Shown here: positions 32,711-39,782 of the stretch, one piece after another
Numbering within the stretch: position 1 is the stretch's first letter
Layout: each line of letters starts with the position of its first letter
Origin: JAATGA01 sp047605605
Lineage (GTDB): Bacteria > Pseudomonadota > Alphaproteobacteria > Rhodobacterales > Rhodobacteraceae
Assembly: GCA_047605605.1 (NCBI GenBank)
Contig: JASGFG010000029.1
Coordinates: 1-39,782, forward strand
DNA: 39,782 bases
Direction of reading: 5' to 3'
The notes under the pieces: model-generated
Databases searched by the model: none
Told to the model about the DNA's origin: nothing
Seen by the model: the letters and a program-made list of their open reading frames with translations, nothing else
Translations under genes and position numbers: made by a program

Positions 32711-33187
32711 TCAGGCGGCCTTGCGGCGGCGCCCGACTATACCGGCAGCGCCAAGGGCCGCGGCCAGCAGCGGAAGGGCCGCAGGCAGCGGAACGGCGGC
32801 GCTGACAACCTCTTCATACTTGTAGGTCCCGAAGGACAGCAGCCCGGCCAGCGAGGTGGTGCTGCCCGAGAACAGCGCATAGATCCCCGGCGAGGTGGTC
32901 GTGGTCAGCGAGTAGATGATGGTATAGGGCGCCGACGCATAGGTCAGGAAAACCTGCACCAGACCGCTGCTGAAGGACGAGCCGGTCACGGTGATCGGGC
33001 TGTAACCATCTGCGGTCAGGCCCGTAACGGCGGGCGCGGACCAGTCGATGTCGATCGTCCCGGTCGTCAGGGCGACGGACGAGATGATCGGATTGTAGTC
33101 GATTTCATAGATCGCCGCATCCGCCGCGCTGACCGAAAGGCAGATCGCGGCGGCACCGGCGGCAGCTTGAAGCCAATGAGCTTTCAT
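32711..33187 (-). CDS. small secreted protein with VPLPA-CTERM sorting tail
   Basis: A 158-residue exported protein. Signal peptide MKAHWLQAAAGAAAICLSV (cleaved near the ADAA site), a Thr/Ser/Tyr-rich beta-type body of about 105 residues, and a C-terminal tail VPLPAALPLLAAALGAAG followed by the basic GRRRKAA. This is the same sorting signal as on the tRNA-Leu element protein, but the bodies show no obvious similarity. GGAG 6 bases before ATG 33187 selects that start over one 12 bases upstream. Monocistronic, with its own terminator. Role unknown; surface or extracellular matrix is likely from the tail. Confidence 0.8.
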   Translation of the reverse strand: MKAHWLQAAAGAAAICLSVSAADAAIYEIDYNPIISSVALTTGTIDIDWSAPAVTGLTADGYSPITVTGSSFSSGLVQVFLTYASAPYTIIYSLTTTTSPGIYALFSGSTTSLAGLLSFGTYKYEEVVSAAVPLPAALPLLAAALGAAGIVGRRRKAA

Positions 33188-33574
33188 GCGCAACTCCAAA
33201 TGGTGTGTCGTTTGTCCGTGTTCATGCCCACGCTTATGACAGCCACAGATCGACGAAGTATTAACGACGAACCGTTTCTGTCCCGCTTCGGACGAATTGA
33301 TGTTTCAACCATACCGGGAAACACAGGGTGGTCCAAACTTTTTCTGCATTGCCGCATGAAAAGGCCCGGATTGCGCCGAAATGCGTGCAGAATATGGAAA
33401 CAATAACCCTCGCATCCGCAGAAAGGTGAAAGATCTCGCTTTCGCTGAATGGAAAGGGATCTCGGCCCGATCTTGGCCAGGGTGATTCCCCGCCGGGATG
33501 CCACATTTCGACGGCACAAAAGGAAACGCCCGCCCCGGCAAGGGGGCGGGCGCAGAAACACCGCGCGGACCGGC
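33188..33574. other. gene-free, less GC-rich intergenic stretch
   Basis: About 390 bases between the VPLPA-CTERM gene and acnA, both on the minus strand. The composition is closer to 50% GC than that of the flanking genes. I see no convincing gene: the minus-strand open frame across it has no ribosome site and is Arg/Cys-rich. It must hold the promoter of the VPLPA-CTERM gene, and its right end holds the acnA terminator. Confidence 0.6.
33527..33552 (-). terminator. rho-independent terminator of acnA
   Basis: A 10-bp stem (CGCCCGCCCC 33527-33536 with GGGGCGGGCG 33543-33552), followed on the minus strand by the T-rich TTTCCTTTTG. It lies 23 bases after the acnA stop. Confidence 0.75.
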
Positions 33575-36331
33575 CTATTCGCGGGCGAGGTTGCGCAGAA
33601 CGTAGTGAAGAACGCCGCCGTTCTTCAGGTATTCGATCTCGACCTCGGTGTCGATCCGGCTCTTGATCTGGATGGTTTTCACGCTGCCGTCGCCATAGCG
33701 GATGGTGCAGGGCACCAGGCTCAGCGGCGTGATGTCGCCTTCCAGCCCCTCAATCGTCACCACCTCGTCGCCCTTCAGGCCCAGGGTCTTGCGGTTCTCG
33801 CCCGGCAGGAACTCGAACGGGATGACGCCCATGCCGATCAGGTTGGAGCGGTGGATCCGCTCGAAGCTTTCGGCGATCACCGCCTTGACGCCCAGCAGGT
33901 TCGTCCCCTTGGCCGCCCAGTCCCGCGACGATCCCGCGCCGTATTCCACGCCGCCAAAGATCACCAGCGGCACCCCTTCGGCCTGATATTCCATCGAGGC
34001 GTCGAAGATCGTGGTCTGCTTGCCATCGGGGCCGAGCGTATAGCCGCCTTCGACGCCATCCAGCATTTCGTTCCTGATGCGGATATTGGCAAAGGTGCCG
34101 CGCATCATGACCTCGTGGTTGCCGCGGCGCGAGCCGTAGCTGTTGAAGTCCTTGGGCTGCACCTGCCGTTCCAGCAGGTATTTGCCGGCCGGGGTGGTCG
34201 GCTTGAACGACCCGGCGGGGCTGATATGGTCGGTGGTGATCATGTCGCCCAGGATCGCCAGCACCCGCGCGTCGCGGACGTTCGAGATCACACCCGGTTC
34301 CTTCGACATGCCGCGGAAATAGGGCGGGTTCTGGATATAGGTTGAGGCCGGCGGCCAGTCGTAGGTTTCGCTGTCGGTGGTCCGAACCGCCTGCCAGTTG
34401 GCATCGCCCTTGAACACGTCGGCGTATTTCTCCTGAAACGCCTTGCGCGTCACCGTCGCCTCGACCAGTTCGGCGATTTCCTGGTTGGTCGGCCAGATGT
34501 CCTTCAGGAACACCTCCTTGCCGTCCTTCGACACGCCGATCGGGTCTTTCGTCAGGTTGATGTTCACATCCCCCGCGATGGCATAGGCCACGACCAGCGG
34601 CGGCGAGGCCAGATAGTTCGCCCGCACGTCCGGCGAAATCCGCCCCTCGAAGTTGCGGTTGCCCGACAGCACGGCGGTGGCGACCAGATCGTTCTCGTTG
34701 ATGGCCTTGGAAATCGCGGGATCGCCCAGCGGACCCGAGTTGCCGATGCAGGTGGTGCAGCCATAACCCACAAGGTTGAAGCCGATGGCATCCAGATCCT
34801 CTTGCAGGTTCGCGGCTTGCAGGTATTCGCCGACGACCTGGCTTCCCGGCGCCAGCGAGGTCTTGACCCAGGGCTTGCGCGTCAGGCCAAGCGCGCGCGC
34901 CTTGCGCGCCACCAGCCCGGCGCCGATCATCACATAGGGGTTCGACGTGTTGGTGCAGGAGGTGATGGCCGCGATCACCACCGCGCCGTCGCGGATGGAG
35001 TAACCCTTGCCTTCGACCGCCACGGTCTTGCGCGCATCCTGCGGGGGGGCGATGACGCCGCCGCCTTCATCCACCATCTCGACCGCATCGGCCGACATGG
35101 AGATGCCGCGGTATTCGGCCACGGTCTTGTAGAACGACCGCGCGGCCATGTTCAGCGGCGTATAGTCCTGCGGCCGCTTCGGCCCGGAGATCGCCGGAAC
35201 GATGTCGCCCATGTCCAGATGCAGGGTGTCGGTATAGACCGGATCATAATCCGGGCCGCGCCACATGCCGTTTTCCTTGGCATAGGCCTCGACCAGCGCG
35301 ATCCGAGCTTCGTCGCGGCCGGTATTGCGCAGATAGCGCAGGGTTTCGTTGTCGATCGGGAAAAAGCCGCAGGTGGCGCCGTATTCGGGTGCCATGTTGC
35401 CGATCGTCGCCCGGTCGGCCAGCGGCAGGTGATCCAGCCCCTCGCCGTAGAATTCGACGAACTTGTTGACCACGCCCTTCTTGCGCAGCATCTGGACGAC
35501 CTTCAGCACCAGATCGGTCGCGGTCGTGCCTTCCATCATCTTGCCGGTCAGCTTGAACCCGATGACCTCGGGGATCAGCATGGAAACCGGCTGGCCCAGC
35601 ATCGCGGCCTCGGCCTCGATCCCGCCGACGCCCCAGCCCAGCACCGCCATGCCGTTGACCATGGTGGTGTGGCTGTCGGTGCCGACCAGCGTGTCGGGAT
35701 AGGCGACGACGTGGCCGTTCTGGTCGGTGTCGGTCCAGACGGTCTGCGCCAGATATTCAAGGTTGACCTGGTGGCAGATGCCGGTGCCCGGCGGAACCAC
35801 GCGAAAGTTCTGGAACGCGTTCTGGCCCCATTTCAGGAACTGATAGCGTTCCATGTTGCGTTCGTATTCCAGATCGACGTTCAGCTGGAACGCGCGCGGG
35901 TTGCCGAAATCGTCGATCATCACCGAATGGTCGATGACCAGATCGACCGGAACCAGCGGGTTGATCCTCTGCGCATCGCCGCCCAGACCCTTGATGCCGT
36001 CGCGCATCGCCGCCAGGTCGACCACCGCGGGAACCCCGGTAAAGTCCTGCATCAGCACGCGGGCAGGGCGATAGGCGATCTCGCGCGGGTTCTTGCCGCC
36101 CATCTTGCCCCAGTCGGAGAATGCCTTGATGTCATCGACGGATACGGTGAACCCGCCATCCTCGAACCGCAGCATGTTTTCCAGCACGACCTTCAGGCTG
36201 GCGGGCAGTTTCGCGAACTCGCCCAGTCCCGCAGCCTCGGCCGCCGGGATGGAATAAAAGCTGACGGTCTGGCCGCCTGCTGTCAGGGTCTTGCGGGTTC
36301 TTGCGGAATCTTTGCCGACGGTGACGGTCAT
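33575..36331 (-). CDS. acnA: aconitate hydratase A
   Basis: A 918-residue cytosolic TCA-cycle enzyme (citrate to isocitrate) of the AcnA/IRP1 type. The three 4Fe-4S cysteines lie in TSCTNTSNP and GYGCTTCIGNSGPL; substrate-binding elements are DSHTTMVNG and, in the C-terminal swivel domain, YGAGSSRDWAAKG. AGGAGG precedes ATG 36331; an ATG 42 bases earlier has no such site. A TATACA on the minus strand near 36427-36432 may be the -10 of its promoter, without a clear -35. Confidence 0.96.
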   Translation of the reverse strand: MTVTVGKDSARTRKTLTAGGQTVSFYSIPAAEAAGLGEFAKLPASLKVVLENMLRFEDGGFTVSVDDIKAFSDWGKMGGKNPREIAYRPARVLMQDFTGVPAVVDLAAMRDGIKGLGGDAQRINPLVPVDLVIDHSVMIDDFGNPRAFQLNVDLEYERNMERYQFLKWGQNAFQNFRVVPPGTGICHQVNLEYLAQTVWTDTDQNGHVVAYPDTLVGTDSHTTMVNGMAVLGWGVGGIEAEAAMLGQPVSMLIPEVIGFKLTGKMMEGTTATDLVLKVVQMLRKKGVVNKFVEFYGEGLDHLPLADRATIGNMAPEYGATCGFFPIDNETLRYLRNTGRDEARIALVEAYAKENGMWRGPDYDPVYTDTLHLDMGDIVPAISGPKRPQDYTPLNMAARSFYKTVAEYRGISMSADAVEMVDEGGGVIAPPQDARKTVAVEGKGYSIRDGAVVIAAITSCTNTSNPYVMIGAGLVARKARALGLTRKPWVKTSLAPGSQVVGEYLQAANLQEDLDAIGFNLVGYGCTTCIGNSGPLGDPAISKAINENDLVATAVLSGNRNFEGRISPDVRANYLASPPLVVAYAIAGDVNINLTKDPIGVSKDGKEVFLKDIWPTNQEIAELVEATVTRKAFQEKYADVFKGDANWQAVRTTDSETYDWPPASTYIQNPPYFRGMSKEPGVISNVRDARVLAILGDMITTDHISPAGSFKPTTPAGKYLLERQVQPKDFNSYGSRRGNHEVMMRGTFANIRIRNEMLDGVEGGYTLGPDGKQTTIFDASMEYQAEGVPLVIFGGVEYGAGSSRDWAAKGTNLLGVKAVIAESFERIHRSNLIGMGVIPFEFLPGENRKTLGLKGDEVVTIEGLEGDITPLSLVPCTIRYGDGSVKTIQIKSRIDTEVEIEYLKNGGVLHYVLRNLARE

Positions 36332-36597
36332 GCGGGCCTCCTGATGCTGGCATTTGCGCTGTCGTTCCAGCACCGTCTTGCCCTATGGGACCGGACGGCG
36401 CAAGGGAGTCACAAGGAGTGTATACCGTTGTATGCCGAAATTCCAGCGGCACTTTCCTGCCTTGGCCGACTGTCACGGCATTGTGCAACGGCTGTGCAAC
36501 GATGCAACGGTCGCGGGCGGATCGCAAAACCTTGATTGGCAGCGGCACGGGGCCTTGGCTAGAACCGTCCCACCCAAGCTGAGACGGAACCGACCCC

Positions 36598-37443
36598 ATG
36601 CGACAGATCGCAAGCGCCGCCTGCGGCCTTTGGCTGTGCCTTGCAGGGCCGATGCAGGCACAGTCCACCCCCGGCGTGGTGGTAGAGCTTTTCACCTCGC
36701 AGGGGTGTTCCTCGTGCCCGCCGGCGGACGAGTTTCTGGAACGGCTGGCGCAGGACGCGGATGTGATCCCGCTGTCGCTGCATGTGGATTACTGGGATTA
36801 CATCGGCTGGGAAGACAGCTTTGCCGACCCCCGCTTTACCGACCGGCAAAAGGCCTATGCCCGTGCCGTCGGCAGCCGGACCATCTATACCCCGCAGATG
36901 ATCGTCGACGGCCTGGACCGGGTCGAGGGCAACCAGCCCGAACAGGTCGAACATCTGGTGCGCGCGCGTCTGGCGCGGCAATCGCCCGTCGGTCTGACGC
37001 TGACTCGCGTTGGCGATGAGGTGGCGATCCGGGCCGAGGCTGCGCCCCCCCTGACCGAGGGGCTGCGGGTGCAGGTGATCCGCTATCGCCCGACCCAGAC
37101 CGTCGGGATCGAGCGGGGCGAGAATGCGGGCATGACCGTGACCTATTCCAACATCGTCACCCAGTGGCAGCAGGTCGCGGACTGGTCGGGCCTTGCGCCC
37201 CTGGACATCAGCGTTCCCGCCCCCGGTCCCGATCCGGTGGTGGTGATCCTGCAAAAGGCCGGACCGGGCGAGATCGTCGCCGCCTCGCGCCTGACCGCGA
37301 CACGGGCCGGCAATCCGGGGCTGGAGGAGGGGGTGGCGATGCGCGCCATGCCCGGCCTTGTCCAGCGCGAGCCCGCGCCGGGGATGAGAGAGCGGTCGGC
37401 GCCCGAGGATGGCGCGGGGCGAGGCGGCAACTCCGCGCCCTGA
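36598..37443 (+). CDS. exported DUF1223 thioredoxin-like protein
   Basis: A 281-residue DUF1223 protein. Signal peptide MRQIASAACGLWLCLAGPMQA, then the thioredoxin-like core with the family's VELFTSQGCSSCPPADEFL (a CSSC redox-type pair) and HVDYWDYIGWEDSFADPRFTDRQ, then a second beta-rich domain. The last roughly 25 residues are low-complexity. It is presumably periplasmic; the exact redox partner is not known. Stop 37443 is only 4 bases from the stop of the convergent acyltransferase gene. The 266 bases upstream, shared with acnA, hold no gene. Confidence 0.87.
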   Translation: MRQIASAACGLWLCLAGPMQAQSTPGVVVELFTSQGCSSCPPADEFLERLAQDADVIPLSLHVDYWDYIGWEDSFADPRFTDRQKAYARAVGSRTIYTPQMIVDGLDRVEGNQPEQVEHLVRARLARQSPVGLTLTRVGDEVAIRAEAAPPLTEGLRVQVIRYRPTQTVGIERGENAGMTVTYSNIVTQWQQVADWSGLAPLDISVPAPGPDPVVVILQKAGPGEIVAASRLTATRAGNPGLEEGVAMRAMPGLVQREPAPGMRERSAPEDGAGRGGNSAP

Positions 37444-37447
37444 GGGC

Positions 37448-38347
37448 CTAGTCCTCTTCCTCGTCCGGCAGGGGCTTTGCCTTCCAGCGGCGGTGGATCC
37501 AGAACCACTGTTCGGGGTGCCGGCGCACCAGCGCCTCCAGGCTGTCGTTCAGCGCCTGTGTCATGGTGACGGCATCGGTGCGGGGGATCGGCTGTTCCAC
37601 CAGAATGTCAAAGCCCAGCCCGTCGGGGCGGCGCACGGCATAGGTCGGGATCAGCAGCGCATCGTATTTCAGCGCCATCTCTGCCGCTGACAACGCCGTC
37701 ATCGCATCGACCCCCATGAAGGTCAGCCTTGCGCCCTGGCCCATATGCTGGTCGATGACCATGCCGACCATGCCGCCGCCGCGCAGGAACTTGACCATCT
37801 CGGCCAGGCCGCGCTTGCCGCGGGCGAAAAGCGGCGTGCCGATGCGCGAGATGGCGCGGACATAATGGTCGTTGAACCAACGGTTCTTCATCGGCTTGTA
37901 AAGCCCGCCGACCGGATAGCCCCGCGCGATCAGGCCGCCGCGCACCGCATCGTAATTGCCGAAATGCCCGGTGATCAGCAGCACGGGCCGGTTTTCACGA
38001 TGCGCCTGTTCCAGTGTTGCGACCCCCGGCCCCTGCAAGGGCTCGGCCGAGGCGCGGGCGACGAAATCCGCGCCCGAATAGATCTCGATCAGGCTGCGCC
38101 CGACATTGTCGGGCACGGCGATTTCCATCCGCCGCACCTCCGAGGGGGGCAGGTCTGGCATCACCAGCGCCAGATTCTCGCGCACCCGCGCCCGATAGCC
38201 CGCGACCGGCGCGATGACATGGGCGGTGAACCAGCCGCAAAGCGGCACGCGCCAGGCATAGGGCAGGCGCAGCAGCAGCCAGATCATCCCGCGCAGGAAC
38301 CTGTCCTGCATCCAATGGTCCAGCCGGAAACGGGGTTTGTCGGTCAT
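37448..38347 (-). CDS. LpxL/HtrB-type lipid A acyltransferase
   Basis: A 299-residue membrane-anchored acyltransferase of the lysophospholipid/LpxL family, which adds a secondary acyl chain to lipid A at the cytosolic face of the inner membrane. One N-terminal helix (about 20-45) precedes the catalytic HX4D motif, His128-Asp133 in LLITGHFGNYD; later blocks are GMVIDQHMGQGARLTFMG and HPEQWFWIHRRWK, standard for LpxL/LpxM. Whether it transfers lauroyl, myristoyl or a longer chain cannot be told. It ends in a short acidic tail (PDEEED). Confidence 0.87.
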   Translation of the reverse strand: MTDKPRFRLDHWMQDRFLRGMIWLLLRLPYAWRVPLCGWFTAHVIAPVAGYRARVRENLALVMPDLPPSEVRRMEIAVPDNVGRSLIEIYSGADFVARASAEPLQGPGVATLEQAHRENRPVLLITGHFGNYDAVRGGLIARGYPVGGLYKPMKNRWFNDHYVRAISRIGTPLFARGKRGLAEMVKFLRGGGMVGMVIDQHMGQGARLTFMGVDAMTALSAAEMALKYDALLIPTYAVRRPDGLGFDILVEQPIPRTDAVTMTQALNDSLEALVRRHPEQWFWIHRRWKAKPLPDEEED

Positions 38348-38402
38348 GCGCGGGCCTTTCCTTGGCCGTCAGACATAAAGACGCCCGCCAGCCTGCACAA
38401 GT

Positions 38403-39611
38403 TCACCGCCACCGCCGCAGGACCAGCGCGACAGGCCCGGCCAGCAGCGTGAGGGCCAGCCCCAGGCGCGCCGCCTCGGCCATGGCGCCGCCGGGCAGGG
38501 CGGGGTCCAGCGCCAGAACCGGCACCGTAAAGCCGATGCCGCACAGCACTGCCACCAGCCGCAGATCGCCCGGCCCGATCCCGCGCGGCAGCGTCTCGCC
38601 CGTCAGGCGCGCGGCCGCCGCGAACCCGGCCAGCAGCCCCAGCGGCTTGCCGATCCAGAACGCGGCCAGCACCGTCAGCGTCGTGGGGGCGAATGCGCCA
38701 AAGTCGATCCCGCCGCGGGTCAGCCCGAACAGGAACAGCACCCCCGCCAGCGGTTTCACCAGCAGATGCGCCATCCGGTTCAGCGGATCGTGCAGCAGTT
38801 CCTCGGCCTCGGCGAACAGGCCAAAGGACCGCTCGGCATGGGGAATGGCCGGGATGATCGGCAAAAGGCCAAGCGCGCCCGGCAGACCGGCGGCCAGAAC
38901 CCCGGCCAGGCTGACCGCCCCCGCCAGCGCATAGGGCCAAAGCGCCGCGGCCTGCTGTCTTTGCCTTTCGGTCGCGCGGCGGCCCGGCCCGCGGCCATAA
39001 CACCACCAGACGCCGAAAGCCGCCGCCACCGGCAGCAGCAGCCAGTGCAGGCGCAAGCCGCCCGCGGCGGGCCAGGCGATGCCGGTCAGGACCAGCCCCA
39101 GAATGTCGCAGGCGATGGTGATCAGCATCAGCAGATGCAACGCTGGATGGCCGCCGCCAAAGACCCTGCGCCCGAAGACATAGGCCAGCACCACGTCCGA
39201 CCCGACCGGCACCGTCCAGCCGGAGCCAAGGCTGGCCTCATCCGCCGTCTCGATCGCCGCGCCACACAGCAGCCAGACCGCGACGCCGCCCACGACCGTC
39301 CCCGCCACCATCGCGGCAGGCAGGGCCGCCCGCCGCCCGTGCAGGGCGCCCCGTTCCAGCACCAGCGCCTCCCACAATTCCTTGCCGACAAAGAACAGGA
39401 ACAGGGCCATCAACACCTCGGACACAAGTGCCAGAGGCGTCAGGCTGACCGGAAAGGGGGCTATGGCGGCGGGCAGCGGCAGGTCCGCGATCCGCCATTC
39501 CACCGCATCGTAATAGCCCGACGGGTCCAGATTGACCCACAGCGTCGCCAGCACGACGCCGGCGGCAAGCGACCAGGCGAACCAGCGGACAAAAGAGGAA
39601 ATGCGATACAT
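38403..39611 (-). CDS. nhaA: NhaA-family Na+/H+ antiporter, variant active site
   Basis: A 402-residue polytopic inner-membrane protein of the NhaA family. Recognisable positions: LMALFLFFVGKELWEAL, the TM IV crossing with VPVGSDVVLAYVFGRRVFG (Asp139, E. coli Asp133), FWIGKPLG (Lys322, E. coli Lys300) and CGIGFTVPV. In TM V the normally invariant Asp-Asp pair (Asp163-Asp164) reads ITIACDILGLV, i.e. Cys168-Asp169, so one of the two essential carboxylates is missing. It is probably still a cation/proton exchanger, but its mechanism or substrate may differ. Monocistronic, 55 bases from the acyltransferase gene. Confidence 0.85.
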   Translation of the reverse strand: MYRISSFVRWFAWSLAAGVVLATLWVNLDPSGYYDAVEWRIADLPLPAAIAPFPVSLTPLALVSEVLMALFLFFVGKELWEALVLERGALHGRRAALPAAMVAGTVVGGVAVWLLCGAAIETADEASLGSGWTVPVGSDVVLAYVFGRRVFGGGHPALHLLMLITIACDILGLVLTGIAWPAAGGLRLHWLLLPVAAAFGVWWCYGRGPGRRATERQRQQAAALWPYALAGAVSLAGVLAAGLPGALGLLPIIPAIPHAERSFGLFAEAEELLHDPLNRMAHLLVKPLAGVLFLFGLTRGGIDFGAFAPTTLTVLAAFWIGKPLGLLAGFAAAARLTGETLPRGIGPGDLRLVAVLCGIGFTVPVLALDPALPGGAMAEAARLGLALTLLAGPVALVLRRWR

Positions 39612-39730
39612 GCGCGCGCTCCGTCAGGGACAGCCCCCGCTTACCCGCCCGCCGCGGCTGCCGCAACATCGGCCCGCGCGCATCGGAAAACCGCGCGGCG
39701 CAAGCCGCATCGCCCGAACTGCACCCGTGC

Positions 39731-39782
39731 CCCCCTCTTTCTGGACCCAAATATCCTGCGGGGAGGTCCGGAGGGGTGCAAA
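39731..39782. repeat. dispersed intergenic hairpin repeat, copy 3 (truncated by window)
   Basis: CCCCCTCTTTCTGGACCCAA, then ATATCCTGCGGGGAGGTCCG, then GAGGGGTGCAAA, running off the right edge. GGACC and GGTCC can pair to form the inner hairpin. It matches copy 2 (inverted, 18072-18136) almost throughout, so the missing part is probably the second hairpin. It lies about 120 bases upstream of nhaA. Confidence 0.85.

Noticed and set aside
33184..33561. A 125-codon minus-strand open frame in the acnA/VPLPA gap
   Set aside because: Arg/Cys-rich, no ribosome site, overlaps the acnA terminator and the next gene start; looks like chance.
34802..36535. A 577-codon plus-strand open frame opposite acnA
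   Set aside because: Shadow of aconitase; no recognisable protein features.

Overview
The window looks like an ordinary chromosomal segment of a GC-rich alphaproteobacterium of the Rhodobacterales, most likely Paracoccus or a close relative. This is inferred from several features: a fused MrpA/MrpB antiporter subunit, two small secreted proteins ending in VPLPA-CTERM sorting tails, a Usg-family gene beside gyrA, a FADH2-dependent TrmFO next to GluQ, a compact PhoR-Pst-PhoU-PhoB phosphate cluster, and a dispersed intergenic repeat with the core CTTTCTGGACCCAAATATCC. I could not search databases, so the genus is a judgement. Almost all coding capacity is conserved housekeeping or transport genes; only one short stretch (about 13.8-15.2 kb) is clearly acquired DNA.

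Layout. 1-64: a 9-bp tandem repeat running off the left edge. 81-554: a GFA-type zinc enzyme. 805-8004: a seven-gene, fully overlapping operon for a Mrp/Pha multisubunit Na+(K+)/H+ antiporter (A-B fusion, C, D, E, F, G), whose last gene is an AI-2E/UPF0118 membrane protein. 8023-13695: xthA, a family 2 glycosyltransferase, an ErpA/IscA-type Fe-S carrier divergent from a dGTPase, a small membrane protein, dsbB, a YqaA-like membrane protein and a YpfJ-like metallopeptidase. 13754-15226: tRNA-Leu(CAA) followed by a 1.4-kb integrated-element remnant. Its borders are an 18-bp direct repeat of the tRNA 3' end; inside are an integrase C-terminal fragment, a possible second fragment and a VPLPA-CTERM gene. 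15360-21047: a membrane protein gene with a probable 5' nonsense codon, ilvC with two tandem Lrp/AsnC regulators, gluQ-trmFO, and an outer-membrane protein. 21128-24588: gyrA with a small overlapping downstream gene, and usg. 24598-32373: phosphate sensing and uptake (phoR, pstS-C-A-B, phoU, phoB) behind a three-repeat Pho box. 32426-39611: a 33-codon ORF, a second VPLPA-CTERM gene, acnA, a DUF1223 protein, an LpxL-like acyltransferase and an unusual NhaA.

How the genes work together. Two cation/proton antiporter systems (Mrp and NhaA) and an AI-2E protein that may itself be an antiporter suggest attention to Na+/pH homeostasis. The pho/pst block is a complete phosphate-starvation circuit: PhoR-PhoB phosphorelay, a Pho box upstream of pstS, a strong hairpin between pstS and pstC that would favour the binding protein over the permease, and PhoU as the negative arm. 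The VPLPA-CTERM proteins imply an exosortase D-type sorting system elsewhere in the genome.

The observations most worth a second look are the tRNA-Leu element remnant and its cargo, the Cys-Asp replacement of the NhaA Asp-Asp pair, the AI-2E gene locked into the Mrp operon, the TAG codon in the 15.4-15.8 kb membrane gene, the three-copy intergenic hairpin repeat, and the 33-codon ORF opposite phoB. I did not find a CRISPR array, a complete prophage, a toxin-antitoxin pair or a recognisable defence system.
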